NCBI RefSeq assembly: GCF_022399565.1
Contig: NZ_JAJTUT010000003.1
Coordinates: 310,001 to 374,000 of the forward strand
Direction of reading: 5' to 3'
Source: Flavobacterium algicola
GTDB lineage: Bacteria > Bacteroidota > Bacteroidia > Flavobacteriales > Flavobacteriaceae
Length of the DNA: 64,000 nucleotides
Below, piece after piece: positions 8,625 through 18,882 of the stretch (its first letter is position 1; each line of letters opens with the position of its first letter). The position numbers and the translations under genes were made by a program. The notes below the pieces were generated by a model that saw only the letters and a list, made by a program, of their open reading frames with translations, was not told the DNA's origin and did not search any database.

Positions 8625-9341
8625 TTATGGATTAGTAGACCAAATGCTACTGTTTTTTATAAATACACGACGGTTTAATTTTAATTGAGCTACAATTAAT
8701 TCCGCCATATCTTCAGACTGCATTACTGAGTCAGGATTTCCGTCTGTTAGTTTTAAGTCTTTGGCCATATCGGTAGCAACAGTACTTGGAGTCAATGCAG
8801 TTACTCGTATATTGTGTTTACGAACTTCTTGCATTAAAGAATCTGTCAAACCTAAAACAGCAAATTTTGATGCACTATATGCACTTGTAATGGCATTTCC
8901 TGCTAGTCCTGCTGTTGATGAAATATTGATGATGTCTCCTGTTTTTCTGTCAATCATATTTGGTAAAACCGCACGAGTAGTATAATATGTACCCATTAAG
9001 TTAACCTGAATAATACGTTCCCAATCCGAAACTTCCATTTCCATAAATTTACCAAAAGCTGCAATTCCAGCGTTGTTGATCAAAATATCAATAGTCTTAA
9101 ATTCGTTAAGTGCTTTTTCAACAGCAGCGCTCACCGAATTATTGTCTGAAACATCTGCAGTTACGGCTAATGTTTTTACACCATATTGTTCAATTTCTAT
9201 GGCAACTTCATCTATGTCGGCTTGCGTGCGAGCAACCAAAATCACATTTACACCTTCTTTTGCAAGAGCAATTGCTACTGCCTTTCCAATTCCTTTTCCA
9301 GCTCCAGTTATTAACGCATTTTTATTTTTTAAATCAGTCAT
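8625..9341 (-). CDS. Short-chain dehydrogenase/reductase (FabG/3-oxoacyl-ACP reductase-like)
   Basis: 238 aa cytosolic Rossmann-fold oxidoreductase of the classical SDR type. Cofactor motif TGAGKGIG is at 12-19, NNAG at 89-92, and the catalytic set is S141/S142, Y155 and K159 (YSASK). The [17 protein letters not shown] C-terminal loop fits FabG-related enzymes; the usual annotation is 3-ketoacyl-ACP reductase. R38 after the second strand (VARTQ) suggests NADP preference. Since it stands alone and not in a fab operon, a different ketone substrate is possible. Own terminator downstream. Confidence 0.88.
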   Translation of the reverse strand: MTDLKNKNALITGAGKGIGKAVAIALAKEGVNVILVARTQADIDEVAIEIEQYGVKTLAVTADVSDNNSVSAAVEKALNEFKTIDILINNAGIAAFGKFMEMEVSDWERIIQVNLMGTYYTTRAVLPNMIDRKTGDIINISSTAGLAGNAITSAYSASKFAVLGLTDSLMQEVRKHNIRVTALTPSTVATDMAKDLKLTDGNPDSVMQSEDMAELIVAQLKLNRRVFIKNSSIWSTNP

Positions 9342-9670
9342 TATTTTAAGATTTTAATTCACTAACAAAGTTAAGGTATTGCAATTGGTCAAGGGAATTA
9401 ATCAATGTGAAAAAAATGATAATTTTTAAAAGTTTTTTACATCAGAATGAATAGATAAAGGCGAGAAGCATAAAATGCTGTTATCTGTAATTGTACAATA
9501 GCGTTGGTATATGTACACTACTGTATGAGGTAAATAAAGTATTTGAAGTTTTCTTAAACGAGCAACTACCAATTATTTTCGACCTACCTTAAAATTCAAT
9601 AACATTTTTAAAAAATACTATAACAAGTTTGGATTGCTAATCATGCATCTTTGTAATGTAAAATTGAATT
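9342..9670. other. Intergenic region between divergent SDR and L,D-transpeptidase genes
   Basis: 329 bp, AT-rich, no convincing frame. It must carry both promoters; a -7-like tctttg lies near 9648, about 20 bp before the transpeptidase start. No other structure seen. Confidence 0.4.
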
Positions 9671-10558
9671 ATGAAAAAATATATAATGATAGCATTTTGT
9701 ATGACCTTATTTTTAACGTCATGTAAAAACAATGAAACTAAAGAAGAGGAAACTACTAGTACAGAAAATACAGATCAACAAGAAGTAATTGCCATTGAGC
9801 GCAGAGAGAAAGTAAGTGGTATACAGTACAAAATGATGAATGCAAAGACTTGGTTAAAGTCGAATGAAACCAATGAAGCTTCTTTGCAGATTGTAATGGA
9901 TGCCAATCGTACAGATAAAAAGAATTTAGCCAAAATGGACTCTATAATAGTACCTAATAAACTAGATGGGAAGAGAGAAGATTATTTGCCATTTCCGCTA
10001 CAGGTCGAGTCAATTAAAAATATAGATAAGATTATAATTTTTTCATATCCTACTCAAACTTTTGCTGCCTATAAAAATGGTACGCTTGATTATACAGGTC
10101 CAACTAATATGGGGAGAGAAAAAGATCCCACACCAACTGGATTATTTTATACCAACTGGAAAGCAGAAGAGTCAACAAGTACGTTTGACGACGAGTGGCA
10201 GTTGAAATGGAATTTTAATATCGAAAATAAACTTGGGGTTGGTTTTCATCAATATGAGCTACCAGGTTATCCAGCATCACATTCGTGTTTACGTTTACAA
10301 GAAAAAGACGCCCGTTATCTATATGATTGGGCAAATCAATGGGTGTTAGCTGATAAAGAAAATGTAAAAGCTAAAGGTACTCCGGTAATTGTTTTTGGTT
10401 CTTATCCTTTCAAAGGTAAAAAACCATGGTTGCAATTGTTGACCAACCCAACTTCTTTTGAAATCTCAGAAGATGAAATCTCAGAATTGGTTAAACCACA
10501 TTTAGAGACAATCATCAAAGAACAAAAGAATAGCAAGCTCGTAGCACAAAATAAATAG
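9671..10558 (+). CDS. L,D-transpeptidase (YkuD) lipoprotein
   Basis: 295 aa. Lipoprotein signal with lipobox cysteine C18 (FLTSCKN) and an acidic Glu/Thr-rich tether to about residue 40. The YkuD catalytic domain (about 118-235) contains H193 and SHSCLRL (203-209) with nucleophile C206; the family signature is HxxxxxxSHGC(I/V)R. It would form 3-3 cross-links in peptidoglycan or link proteins to it at the outer face of the periplasm. About 60 residues follow the domain (DEISELVKPHLETI), rich in charge and probably helical. ATG start with an A-rich leader. It stands alone; the next gene is convergent. Confidence 0.9.
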   Translation: MKKYIMIAFCMTLFLTSCKNNETKEEETTSTENTDQQEVIAIERREKVSGIQYKMMNAKTWLKSNETNEASLQIVMDANRTDKKNLAKMDSIIVPNKLDGKREDYLPFPLQVESIKNIDKIIIFSYPTQTFAAYKNGTLDYTGPTNMGREKDPTPTGLFYTNWKAEESTSTFDDEWQLKWNFNIENKLGVGFHQYELPGYPASHSCLRLQEKDARYLYDWANQWVLADKENVKAKGTPVIVFGSYPFKGKKPWLQLLTNPTSFEISEDEISELVKPHLETIIKEQKNSKLVAQNK

Positions 10559-10637
10559 GTTTAGTTTTTTTTTGGGGTAGAAAGGCGGCTAATTGCAAAA
10601 TTAGTCGTCTTTCTTGTTTAAAGTACTAAATGAAGGA

Positions 10638-10670
10638 GGAGCTCTAGAAAATATAATTCTCTAGAACTCC
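10638..10670. terminator. Stem-loop between convergent transpeptidase and pepT
   Basis: GGAGCTCTAGA (10638-10648) pairs with TCTAGAACTCC (10660-10670), 10 of 11 positions. No strong T-run follows, so termination is likely but not certain. Confidence 0.5.
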
Positions 10671-10692
10671 TATTTATTATGCTTTAAAATAA

Positions 10693-11964
10693 TTATTTCT
10701 TTTTCTTAGAAACAGGTAGCCCGTAATTGGGTTGACTCGTCAACTCAGCAATTTTTACAATTACCTCCACTGCTTTTTCCATACTTTCAACAGGAACATA
10801 TTCATATTTTCCATGAAAATTATGGCCACCAGCAAAAATATTAGGACAAGGTAAACCCATATACGATAGTTGGCAACCATCAGTACCACCACGAATAGGT
10901 TTGATAATTGGTTTTATTGCAACATCATTCATTGCTTTTGCAGCAATATCTACGATATGTTTAACTGGTACAACCTTCTCTTTCATATTGTAATATTGAT
11001 CATCAATTTCTGCGATTACAATATCTTCGCCAAATTGTTTGGCATATTTTTTATTTAATTTTCGAGTAATTTTTTCGATTAACTCTTTACGTTTTTCGAA
11101 TTTTTTCTTGCTGTGGTCTCTTATAATTAATTCCAAAACAGTCTCTTCAATCCCGCCAGTAAGATGGTGTACATGGAAGAAACCCTCGTAGCCTTTGGTT
11201 TCTTGTGGAGTTTCTCCTTTTGGTAATGCATTGATAAAATCATTCGCAATCAACATAGAGTTAATCATTTTACCTTTGGCATAACCAGGATGAACACTCT
11301 TACCTTTGAAAGTAATTGTCGCTCCAGCAGCATTAAAGTTTTCATATTCCAACTCACCAATTTGGCTACCATCCATGGTGTATGCCCATTCAGCTCCAAA
11401 TTTAGCTACATCAAAGTGATGAGCGCCGCGACCAATTTCTTCGTCAGGAGTAAAACCAATTCTAATTTTTCCGTGCTTAATTTCAGGATGATTGATGAGG
11501 TATTCCATAGCAGTTACAATCTCTGTAATTCCGGCTTTATCATCTGCACCTAGAAGTGTAGTACCATCTGTAGTGATTAGTGTTTGTCCTTTGTATTGCA
11601 GCAAGTCTTTGAAATAACTAGGGGATAAAACAATATTCTTTTCTGCATTCAGTACAATATCTTGTCCGTCATAATTAGTGATAATTTGCGGTTTTACATT
11701 TGCACCAGAAAAATCTGGGCTAGTGTCAAAGTGCGAAATAAATCCAATAGTAGGTACTTCATGATCAACATTAGAAGGTAAAGTCGCCATGATATAGGCT
11801 TTATCGTCAATGGTTACTTCTTGCATTCCAATAGTTTTTAATTCGGCTACAAGTTTGTTTGCCAAATCCCATTGTTTAGAAGTACTAGGTGTGGTATTCG
11901 ATTTTGAATCAGATTCGGTATCTATGGTTACATAGCTAATGAAACGGTCTATAATAGGTTGCAT
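10693..11964 (-). CDS. pepT: Peptidase T (tripeptide aminopeptidase)
   Basis: 423 aa cytosolic di-zinc M20 peptidase that removes N-terminal residues from tripeptides. Zinc/catalytic motifs are H78-F-D80-TSPD, the GADDKAG bridging-aspartate loop (about 142), TPDEEIGRG with catalytic glutamates, [16 protein letters not shown], and the C-terminal [16 protein letters not shown] histidine. The dimerisation domain sits between, with [13 protein letters not shown]. Length is typical (E. coli PepT is 408 aa); the C-terminus is lysine-rich (KKKK). ATG at 11964; monocistronic. Confidence 0.95.
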   Translation of the reverse strand: MQPIIDRFISYVTIDTESDSKSNTTPSTSKQWDLANKLVAELKTIGMQEVTIDDKAYIMATLPSNVDHEVPTIGFISHFDTSPDFSGANVKPQIITNYDGQDIVLNAEKNIVLSPSYFKDLLQYKGQTLITTDGTTLLGADDKAGITEIVTAMEYLINHPEIKHGKIRIGFTPDEEIGRGAHHFDVAKFGAEWAYTMDGSQIGELEYENFNAAGATITFKGKSVHPGYAKGKMINSMLIANDFINALPKGETPQETKGYEGFFHVHHLTGGIEETVLELIIRDHSKKKFEKRKELIEKITRKLNKKYAKQFGEDIVIAEIDDQYYNMKEKVVPVKHIVDIAAKAMNDVAIKPIIKPIRGGTDGCQLSYMGLPCPNIFAGGHNFHGKYEYVPVESMEKAVEVIVKIAELTSQPNYGLPVSKKKK

Positions 11965-12291
11965 AAATTTGTTGTTTTGTGAAGATGCAAAGATACCTTT
12001 TTTGCTTCAAATGAATATTTTTTGCAGTGATAAGTCTTAGAACTTCCTAAATGATATTTATTTTCAAAGCTTTTAAGGAAAATGATAACATATATCTTTT
12101 CGTTTCGAAAATCTTCAGAAAGATTCGTAACATTATTTTTGAATGGAACGATGATTTTGCCATAATACAAGCATTAATCAAGTTGTACATGATCTTTTTG
12201 ATTTTCGAAAATTAAAATTATTGCTACATATTCTGCTCTGATTTCGATAGAAAAATAATCGAGATATGCAGTACTGTCTGTTGCAAAATGA
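11965..12291. other. Intergenic, no gene seen
   Basis: 327 bp upstream of pepT and downstream of the DUF1003 gene. Only a low-quality 73-codon frame with no initiator context; I see no stable hairpin. Confidence 0.4.
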
Positions 12292-12699
12292 CTATTTCAT
12301 CTGTTCCAAAATTTTGATGATCTTGTCGAGTTTCTCAACTTCTATCGCATTCAGCTTAGCTGCAAGCGCTTCGATTTCAATCTTTGCTTCTTTATTTGTA
12401 TTGTAATCGTCTTGTGCTTGTACACGATCGCGCTCACTTTGACGGTTTTGTGCCATCATAATAATTGGTGCAGCATAGGCAGCCTGAGTCGAAAACAAAA
12501 GATTTAAAAGAATAAAGGGATAGGCGTCCCAATGCTTAAAGTAAGCCACAACGTTCAATCCCATCCAGACAATTACAAATGCAGTTTGAATAATAATGAA
12601 TGTCCAAGATCCCATGCCTTTCGCTACTCTATCTGCTACTCGCCCTCCCAGTCCTAGACTTTTACGGTGTTTTTGATGCCAATTTTCGGTAAAATTCAT
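12292..12699 (-). CDS. DUF1003 inner-membrane protein
   Basis: 135 aa. Basic N-terminus ([25 protein letters not shown]), two membrane segments (about 33-53 and 59-80, the second with [18 protein letters not shown]), then a cytosolic coiled-coil-like tail ([29 protein letters not shown] to the end). This layout and the [11 protein letters not shown] string are diagnostic for DUF1003. Function unknown. It is divergent from pyrD; 168 bp separate the two starts. Confidence 0.88.
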   Translation of the reverse strand: MNFTENWHQKHRKSLGLGGRVADRVAKGMGSWTFIIIQTAFVIVWMGLNVVAYFKHWDAYPFILLNLLFSTQAAYAAPIIMMAQNRQSERDRVQAQDDYNTNKEAKIEIEALAAKLNAIEVEKLDKIIKILEQMK

Positions 12700-12816
12700 A
12701 ACGGTATTATTTTATTTAAAAGTACCAAATTTATTGACTGTACAGAATGTTATTTTAATCGAATTATAGTATTCGAAAGTGCTAATAAGAAAGGTTATAA
12801 AAAAGGTACTCAACTA

Positions 12817-12847
12817 TTTCTTATTCTGCCATATAGTACTATTTTTG
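12817..12847 (+). promoter_or_regulatory. Promoter of pyrD
   Basis: TTTC (12817-12820), 19 bp, then -7 box TATTTTTG (12840-12847, consensus TANNTTTG). It lies 20 bp before the chosen ATG, which also argues against the longer upstream frame. Confidence 0.5.
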
Positions 12848-12867
12848 CAGAAATTAAAAAAACATCC

Positions 12868-13887
12868 ATGTACAAGTTATTACTACGACCTTTATTTTTT
12901 TGTTTTGATCCAGAGAAGGTACATTATTTTACATTCTCTTTAGTTCGATTCACGTCCAAAATTCCCGGATTTAGTGCTTTGTACAGAGCTTTATTCTTGG
13001 TAGACGACAAACGATTAGAAACTGAGGTATTTGGATTGAAATTTAAAAATCCAGTAGGATTAGCAGCCGGTTTTGATAAGGATGCTAAGTTGTATAAGGA
13101 ATTATCAAACCTTGGTTTTGGTTTTATCGAAATTGGAACTTTGACTCCAAAAGGCCAAGAAGGAAATCCAAAAAAGCGACTGTTTCGATTGAAAGAAGAT
13201 TCGGCTATTATTAACCGAATGGGTTTTAATAATGGTGGTGTACTAGAAGCTGTAGAGCGATTAAAAGCCAATAACGGTGTTTTAATTGGTGGAAATATTG
13301 GTAAAAACAAGCTTACTCCAAACGAAGAAGCAACATCAGATTATGAAATTTGCTTTGATGCACTTTATGATCATGTTGATTATTTTGTGGTAAATGTTAG
13401 TTCGCCGAATACTCCCAATCTTAGAGCTTTACAAGACAAAGAACCACTCACACAATTATTGCAGACACTGCAAAATAAAAATATCTTAAAGCCAAAGCAA
13501 AAACCAATTTTGCTTAAAATTGCTCCCGATTTGACAGATGAGCAATTGTTGGATATTATTGACATAGTGAATGAAACAAAAATTGCAGGAGTTATTGCCA
13601 CCAACACTACAATCTCCCGCGAAGGATTACAATCAGAGAATAAGAATGAAATGGGGGGCTTATCTGGAAAACCATTAACCAAGAGATCTACAGAAGTAAT
13701 TCGATTTTTATCGCAAAAAAGTAACAAGTCTTTCCCAATAATTGGGGTGGGAGGTATTCATACCGCTGAAGACGCTATAGAGAAATTGGATGCTGGCGCA
13801 AGCTTAGTACAGCTTTATACAGGCTTTATCTATGAAGGTCCAGCTTTGGTAAAAGCTATTAATAAAAAACTATTGGCTAGAAAATAA
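12868..13887 (+). CDS. pyrD: Dihydroorotate dehydrogenase (quinone), class 2
   Basis: 339 aa membrane-associated FMN enzyme oxidising dihydroorotate to orotate with quinone, fourth step of UMP synthesis. The N-terminal amphipathic helix ([21 protein letters not shown]) is the class 2 membrane and quinone-tunnel element. Other motifs are [47 protein letters not shown] (class 2 catalytic Ser) and [11 protein letters not shown] for FMN phosphate. The frame is open back to 12667, but family length and a promoter at 12817-12847 fix the start at ATG 12868. Confidence 0.95.
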   Translation: MYKLLLRPLFFCFDPEKVHYFTFSLVRFTSKIPGFSALYRALFLVDDKRLETEVFGLKFKNPVGLAAGFDKDAKLYKELSNLGFGFIEIGTLTPKGQEGNPKKRLFRLKEDSAIINRMGFNNGGVLEAVERLKANNGVLIGGNIGKNKLTPNEEATSDYEICFDALYDHVDYFVVNVSSPNTPNLRALQDKEPLTQLLQTLQNKNILKPKQKPILLKIAPDLTDEQLLDIIDIVNETKIAGVIATNTTISREGLQSENKNEMGGLSGKPLTKRSTEVIRFLSQKSNKSFPIIGVGGIHTAEDAIEKLDAGASLVQLYTGFIYEGPALVKAINKKLLARK

Positions 13888-13912
13888 TTTAAAATTATTC
13901 AAATAGAATCAG

Positions 13913-13943
13913 AAAGGGAGCAAAGATTATTTTGCTCCTTTTT
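13913..13943. terminator. Bidirectional terminator after pyrD
   Basis: Stem AGGGAGCAAA with TTTGCTCCTTT around a short loop, followed by a T-run on the plus strand; it also lies 14 bp past the stop of the convergent epimerase-like gene. Confidence 0.7.
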
Positions 13944-13956
13944 ATATACGTGTTAT

Positions 13957-14910
13957 TTAGGCTTCTTTCCACAGTTTTTGTACGGCTTTTAAATCTTTCT
14001 TCATCGCTTCAAAAACTACTTTTTTGTCCACTGTAATGGTTTTATTCCCTTTTTCAGCACCACCTAAATCATATTCCAGATGCAGGGAAACAGGAGGTTT
14101 TAATCCGGCCTTTTTTAGTAATTTGAAATAGGATTTAAAATCTACCATTCCTTCTCCAATAGGGGTGTCTTTTGCTTGCCAAATACCATTTATATTCATC
14201 CATTTAAAATCTTTTAAAACGATAGTTTTAATCTGTGAATGTAATAGGTTAAATCCGTTTTGCCAAGAGTATCCTCCTTCTGCAGTAGCGTGTCTAATGT
14301 CATATTGCATTCCGAAAAAATCTTTATTAGCTGTCTTTAGTAAATTTTCGATTTCCCAAAATGATGCTCCTATAAGCAAACCAGCATGATTTTGATAGCA
14401 GCCAATAATATTATTAGCTTTATTAAGTTCACTCAATTTCTTTATCTCTTGTTGGTAAAGCAATATATCTTCTTGCATTGTATTTTCCCTGGTATATTTG
14501 TACCAATCAGTTCTGTAAAAGTCAATGCCTTCTTTGGCTGCTGTTTCTACAATGGCGACATCTAGCGGATTAGAAATACTTGAAATCGCTGTAGTTATCA
14601 TAGAACAACTTGATCCTGCTTTTTTAATTTCGTGAATCGCTTTTGGTAAATCATTCTTGACTAATTCTGGAAGAACATGACCGTTGTTACGAACCGTTAA
14701 ATCCAAACCTGTAAACCCAATTTCGGCTGCAGCTTCTCCCGCGTTGTAATAATCTAAAAATTGTAAATGTTTAGAAAACACATTTACAGATAAAGAGTCC
14801 ATATCGTTATCATCATTTTTAAACAAGGGGTAGGGCAAGTTGATAAAAGGAAGTGCAGTCATTCCTAATGCTGATTTTTTTATAAAATCCCTGCGATTGG
14901 TTGAATTCAT
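13957..14910 (-). CDS. Tat-exported sugar phosphate isomerase/epimerase-like protein
   Basis: 317 aa. The N-terminus NRRDFIKKSALGMTALPF is a twin-arginine signal. The mature part is an AP endonuclease family 2/xylose-isomerase-like TIM barrel: GEAAAEIGFTGLDLTVRNNGHV near the first strand, GCYQNHAG and IGASFWEIENLL, MQYDIRHATAEGGYSW, IKTIVLKDFKW, and HLEYDLGG with a metal-type Glu near the end. The substrate is unknown; exported members in Bacteroidota act on periplasmic sugars. I chose the ATG at 14910 rather than 14937 because it places the RR motif right after the start (MNSTNRRDF). Confidence 0.8.
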   Translation of the reverse strand: MNSTNRRDFIKKSALGMTALPFINLPYPLFKNDDNDMDSLSVNVFSKHLQFLDYYNAGEAAAEIGFTGLDLTVRNNGHVLPELVKNDLPKAIHEIKKAGSSCSMITTAISSISNPLDVAIVETAAKEGIDFYRTDWYKYTRENTMQEDILLYQQEIKKLSELNKANNIIGCYQNHAGLLIGASFWEIENLLKTANKDFFGMQYDIRHATAEGGYSWQNGFNLLHSQIKTIVLKDFKWMNINGIWQAKDTPIGEGMVDFKSYFKLLKKAGLKPPVSLHLEYDLGGAEKGNKTITVDKKVVFEAMKKDLKAVQKLWKEA

Positions 14911-15074
14911 AATTAGGTTTGTTAATTGGTTAACCAAATATACAGAAATTAGTTTAGAATTTAGAGTTGGAAATTTGAGCTGTATACTAAATAAGTTTTG
15001 AAAATAGGAAGTGGTTTATATGCTTACCTTTCAAATTATACAGATATTTGCACTCTTTATCTAAAAGCGTCTTC

Positions 15075-15989
15075 ATGTTTAACTTTATACTCATTTTTGT
15101 CTGTTTGCTGCTCGGAATCATTCTTCAAAATATTAAAGTGATTCCTATTGCAAAAGTGTATAAGATATTAAATAAAATAGTAGTTACCATTTGCATGCCA
15201 GCTATAGTGTTGTTCTATATTCCGAAGCTAACTTGGAGTAATGAATTGTTATATCCTATTGGCTCTGCTTGGATTTCTTTTATAGTTGCTTTTGTCCTTT
15301 TTTACTTTTTGGGAAAGAAATACGGGTGGTCCAATAAAATGATAGGTTGTTTGGTGCTTACGGCTGGTCTAGGCAACACTTCTTTTTTAGGATATCCAAT
15401 TATTAGCGCCTTATATGGTGAACAAGGTTTAAAAATGGCAATTCTGGTTGATCAGCCAGGTACGGTAGTGGTACTCTCCACTTTGGGAATTCTAGTCGCT
15501 ACTTATTTTTCAAAGGATAATCTCAAACCAATTCAAATGTTGGTCCGGGTATTAAAGTTCCCTCCATTTGTTTGTTTTTTAATAGCTTGTTTTTTAAATG
15601 TTTTTTTGATAGAATTACATTATAATTTTCAGTTAGTTTTAAAAGTTTTAGCTAGCGCTATGGCACCACTAGCATTAACATCTGTAGGTATGCAACTGCG
15701 ATTTGAAAGTAAAAGTCAGCACTGGCGTTTCTTAGGTCTGGGACTGCTTTATAAATTGATACTTACGCCAATATTAATCTTTACTTTGTATGTTTTAATT
15801 TTCAAACAAAAGGGATCTATGATTGAAGTTGTTCTGATGGAATCGGCAATGGCTTCGAATATCACAGCAAGTATTTTAGCAACCTCTTATGGTTTAAAAC
15901 CAAGACTGGCAAGTATGATGATAGGTTACGGAATTCCACTATCTTTTATCACATTGGTTTTTTGGTATTTTGTAACACAAATTATCTAA
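15075..15989 (+). CDS. AEC-family transporter (auxin efflux carrier-like permease)
   Basis: 304 aa, about ten hydrophobic segments in the 5+5 arrangement of AEC permeases. The first helix is FNFILIFVCLLLGIILQN, GLGNTSFLGYPI marks the conserved crossover of the first half, and SAMASNITASILATSYGL that of the second. AEC members export or import small organic acids, amino acids or related compounds; the substrate is not predictable. The frame is open from a TTG at 15048, but the ATG at 15075 starts just before the first membrane helix and is preferred. Confidence 0.88.
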   Translation: MFNFILIFVCLLLGIILQNIKVIPIAKVYKILNKIVVTICMPAIVLFYIPKLTWSNELLYPIGSAWISFIVAFVLFYFLGKKYGWSNKMIGCLVLTAGLGNTSFLGYPIISALYGEQGLKMAILVDQPGTVVVLSTLGILVATYFSKDNLKPIQMLVRVLKFPPFVCFLIACFLNVFLIELHYNFQLVLKVLASAMAPLALTSVGMQLRFESKSQHWRFLGLGLLYKLILTPILIFTLYVLIFKQKGSMIEVVLMESAMASNITASILATSYGLKPRLASMMIGYGIPLSFITLVFWYFVTQII

Positions 15990-16086
15990 TTTCAATACAG
16001 CTTTTTAGACTTTTTTTATGATGGGTTAATCCGAATGTCTGCCTTTTTTTGACTAATTTTAAGGAAATTTAAAAATCAAAAATGAC

Positions 16087-16725
16087 ATGGCAACAATACG
16101 TTTAGGAGATATTGCTCCAGATTTTACTACAAATACAACACAAGGACAAATAAGTTTTCATGAATGGTTAGGCGATTCGTGGGGAGTCCTATTTTCACAC
16201 CCGTCAGATTTCACACCCGTTTGTACCACAGAATTAGATACCGTGGCTAATTATTATACGCAGTTTGAGAAGAGAAATACAAAAGTAATAGCACTTAGTG
16301 TTGATGGAGTAGAGTCACACCTTAAGTGGATTAAAGATATTGAGGAAACTCAGAATGTAACATTACAATATCCTATCATCGCTGACGAAAGTAAGAAAGT
16401 AGCCGATTTATATGATATGATTCATCCTAATGCAGACAATACGTTGACAGTACGTTCTGTATTTATCATCGGAGCAGATAAGAAAGTGAAATTGATCTTG
16501 ACCTATCCAGCTTCTACTGGTAGAAACTTTGACGAAATTCTACGCGTTATAGATAGTTTGCAATTGACAGCAGATTATAGTGTAGCAACACCAGCCAACT
16601 GGAAAGATGGAGATGATGTTGTAATCTCTCCTTCAATTAAAGACGAAGATATACCTGCTAAATTTCCAAAAGGATTTAACCGCATCAAATATTATTTGAG
16701 AATGACACCACAACCTAATAAATAA
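16087..16725 (+). CDS. 1-Cys peroxiredoxin (Prx6 type)
   Basis: 212 aa cytosolic thiol peroxidase reducing H2O2 and alkyl peroxides. The peroxidatic site is FSHPSDFTPVCTTE with C46, the Prx6 signature; the catalytic Arg is in LTVRSVFIIG. This is the only cysteine in the protein, so it is a true 1-Cys enzyme that needs an external reductant. The long C-terminal domain (DGDDVVISPSIKDEDIPAKFP, KYYLRMTPQP) is the Prx6 dimer element. ATG start with an A-rich leader; strong terminator after the stop. Confidence 0.93.
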   Translation: MATIRLGDIAPDFTTNTTQGQISFHEWLGDSWGVLFSHPSDFTPVCTTELDTVANYYTQFEKRNTKVIALSVDGVESHLKWIKDIEETQNVTLQYPIIADESKKVADLYDMIHPNADNTLTVRSVFIIGADKKVKLILTYPASTGRNFDEILRVIDSLQLTADYSVATPANWKDGDDVVISPSIKDEDIPAKFPKGFNRIKYYLRMTPQPNK

Positions 16726-16744
16726 TAGGCTGCTTTTAAATAGT

Positions 16745-16783
16745 AAAAGGGAATTCAATTAAAAATTGAATTCCCTTTTTTTA
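16745..16783 (+). terminator. Terminator of the peroxiredoxin gene
   Basis: A perfect 16-bp stem (16745-16760 with 16764-16779) with a 3-nt loop, followed by a T-run to 16782. Confidence 0.9.
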
Positions 16784-16924
16784 TCAAGTTCACTTTAAAG
16801 AATGTTTTGAAACTAATTCTACTCAATACTTGATATATCGAACTAAAATTGAAATATTCTAATCCTGCTTTGCAGCTTTATATTATAGAATGTTGTAGTG
16901 TTGAACTATAACATTTGTTATGCT

Positions 16925-18727
16925 TTATTTATTTTTTGGAGTATAAATTAATGCAGTATACGCTGGTAAATTTGTAACTGCTTTGCATGCTTCTCCATTG
17001 TATTCTTCGTTAAAAATAGAAACAGGACTCACTACCATATCTGTGAATTCTTCATCATATCCTTTCCAGTCACTATTAAAAACTAATTGATACTCTTCTG
17101 CATAAGGGATTCCAAAGGTAAAATCTTCGAATGAATCATTAGATAAATTAAGTAAAACTACAGTAGAGTTCGAAAAATCTTCATTTGTAGAGCGCGCATA
17201 CGCTAAAACTTTATTATCGTCATCAAAATGGATCACTTTTGTATATTGGCCCTTTAAACCCTCACTTTCACTCTTATATTCCGTACGAATCTTAATCATA
17301 TCACTGACCATTCGCGTGATTCCAACATGCTTTTCTTGCTGCTTCCAATCTAGCGCCTCAGAATCTTGAAAATATTCATCTTCTATAAATTCCTGCCCTT
17401 GAAATAGCATTGGTATTCCAGGAGATGTCAATGTAATTGCAAGTCCTAGTATTGCTCTTTTCTTTCCAAAGAAGCTATCTGCGTTTCCTGGCTCAATCTC
17501 TTCAGGTACGCGCGCCTGGCCATTCGCAACTTCATCATGGCTTTCCGTATAAATAATTCTTTCAAAAACATCGTTATTGTATTTAAATAAAATGGCATCA
17601 ACTAGCGCTTGCATGTCGCGATACTCATCTCCTTGTTCGATTAAAAATTTTCTTACTGGATGAACAAAATTCATGTCCCACTGTGATCCATATCCTAAAC
17701 CACCAAAATCGGAACTCAACGTTACTACACCAGCGCCTTTTAAATCTTCTGCAATAGTAAGTTTACCAGGATATTTTGCTTTTATTTCCGCATTTATATC
17801 TCTCATCAACATATTACCTTCAGGTATTTCACTGTCGTAGCCTAAACCTCCTCCTTCATATCTTATGTAAGATGTAGCATCCATACGCAAACCATCGCAA
17901 TGATAGTCTTCAATCCACATAAAGGCATTATCTCTAATGTATCTTCTCACTTCTTCTCTTCCGTAATCTGGTCTTGAATCTCCCCATGGAGTAACAGATC
18001 TGTGATCATTGTAGAAATAAATTCCACCTTTGTCGTTATCAGACCAACCATCAAATTGCCATAAATCCATATCAGATGGTCCAAAATGGTTGTAAACAAC
18101 ATCTAGAACTACTCCAATATCTGCTTTATGGAAAGCGTTTACCATTCTTGCAAATGCTTCAGCACCTCCATAATCACGTTCAATTGCAAATGGGTAGGAG
18201 GGATTGTAACCCCAAGAAATTCCACCTGCAAATTCTGCGATAGGTAAAATTTCAACGCAATTGATTCCTAATTTTTTTAAATAAGGGATTTTTTCAATAA
18301 TCGAATCAAATGTCGCTACACTATCAAGATCCTTCCTGTTAAAAGTCCCTACATGTAATTCATATATGACCAAATTATTCCAAGATTTCATCTGAAAATC
18401 TTGATCTTCCCATTTAAAATCTAAATTTGTAATGACACTATTTCCATTACTGTTTGTCATTTCTTTAGCGTAAGGATCATTTCTTTGTAAAATTTGATCT
18501 CCATTATGAATAACATATTTGTATTCATTGCCAGTTTTAGCTTTTGGTACGCTACCAGACCAATATCCATTTTCTTCTAGGTCAAGTTCAAATTGAGAAT
18601 TATCCCAATCATTAAATGTACCTGTAACAAAAACTTTATCAGCATTGGGAGCCCAAACTCTAAATGTTGTACCTTGTTCTGAAGGGATGGCACCCATTCC
18701 TTCTACTTTTTCTATAACCTTTTCCAT
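16925..18727 (-). CDS. GH13 alpha-amylase-family enzyme with CBM48 (branching enzyme-like)
   Basis: 600 aa cytosolic glycoside hydrolase/transferase. A CBM48/E-set domain (about 14-105, TTFRVWAPNADKVFVTGTFNDW) precedes a GH13 barrel with DVVYNHFG (209-216), nucleophile D283 in DGLRMDAT, acid E327 in IAEDLKG and D398 in ESHDEVANG. The C-terminal beta domain has VVLLNLSNDS. It resembles 1,4-alpha-glucan branching enzymes and, in its GISWGYNPSYPFAIERDYGG loop, trehalohydrolases; the exact reaction is uncertain. No glg partner is nearby. A 56-codon frame overlaps its start by 16 bp. Confidence 0.88.
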   Translation of the reverse strand: MEKVIEKVEGMGAIPSEQGTTFRVWAPNADKVFVTGTFNDWDNSQFELDLEENGYWSGSVPKAKTGNEYKYVIHNGDQILQRNDPYAKEMTNSNGNSVITNLDFKWEDQDFQMKSWNNLVIYELHVGTFNRKDLDSVATFDSIIEKIPYLKKLGINCVEILPIAEFAGGISWGYNPSYPFAIERDYGGAEAFARMVNAFHKADIGVVLDVVYNHFGPSDMDLWQFDGWSDNDKGGIYFYNDHRSVTPWGDSRPDYGREEVRRYIRDNAFMWIEDYHCDGLRMDATSYIRYEGGGLGYDSEIPEGNMLMRDINAEIKAKYPGKLTIAEDLKGAGVVTLSSDFGGLGYGSQWDMNFVHPVRKFLIEQGDEYRDMQALVDAILFKYNNDVFERIIYTESHDEVANGQARVPEEIEPGNADSFFGKKRAILGLAITLTSPGIPMLFQGQEFIEDEYFQDSEALDWKQQEKHVGITRMVSDMIKIRTEYKSESEGLKGQYTKVIHFDDDNKVLAYARSTNEDFSNSTVVLLNLSNDSFEDFTFGIPYAEEYQLVFNSDWKGYDEEFTDMVVSPVSIFNEEYNGEACKAVTNLPAYTALIYTPKNK

Positions 18728-18882
18728 AGTCTTAAATTTTCAGCAATAACGCTAGTATCAATCTTTGAGTCCTTTGACTCTTGATTGTGCATTGTTTGAG
18801 ATTTTGTCCAAGGATCATCCTCTCTAATTATTAATGTTGTTCTTGGATAGGTTTTACCGACTTTTGCAAATTGAGTGTTCAT
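18712..18882 (-). CDS. 56-codon small ORF overlapping the GH13 gene start
   Basis: ATG at 18882, TAG at 18712-18714. The peptide begins MNTQFAKVGKTYPRTT and ends NLRLWKRL; it is hydrophilic and charged, with no signal or membrane segment. Its last 16 bases overlap the ATG of the downstream GH13 gene in another frame, an arrangement suggesting translational coupling. A -7-like CATCTTTG lies upstream near 18920. I know no family for it. It may be a genuine small protein or a leader; absence of a stop in 56 codons alone is weak evidence. Confidence 0.45.
   Translation of the reverse strand: MNTQFAKVGKTYPRTTLIIREDDPWTKSQTMHNQESKDSKIDTSVIAENLRLWKRL

Noticed and set aside
11949..12170. 73-codon minus-strand frame upstream of pepT
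   Set aside because: No initiation context, overlaps the pepT start, low-complexity composition.
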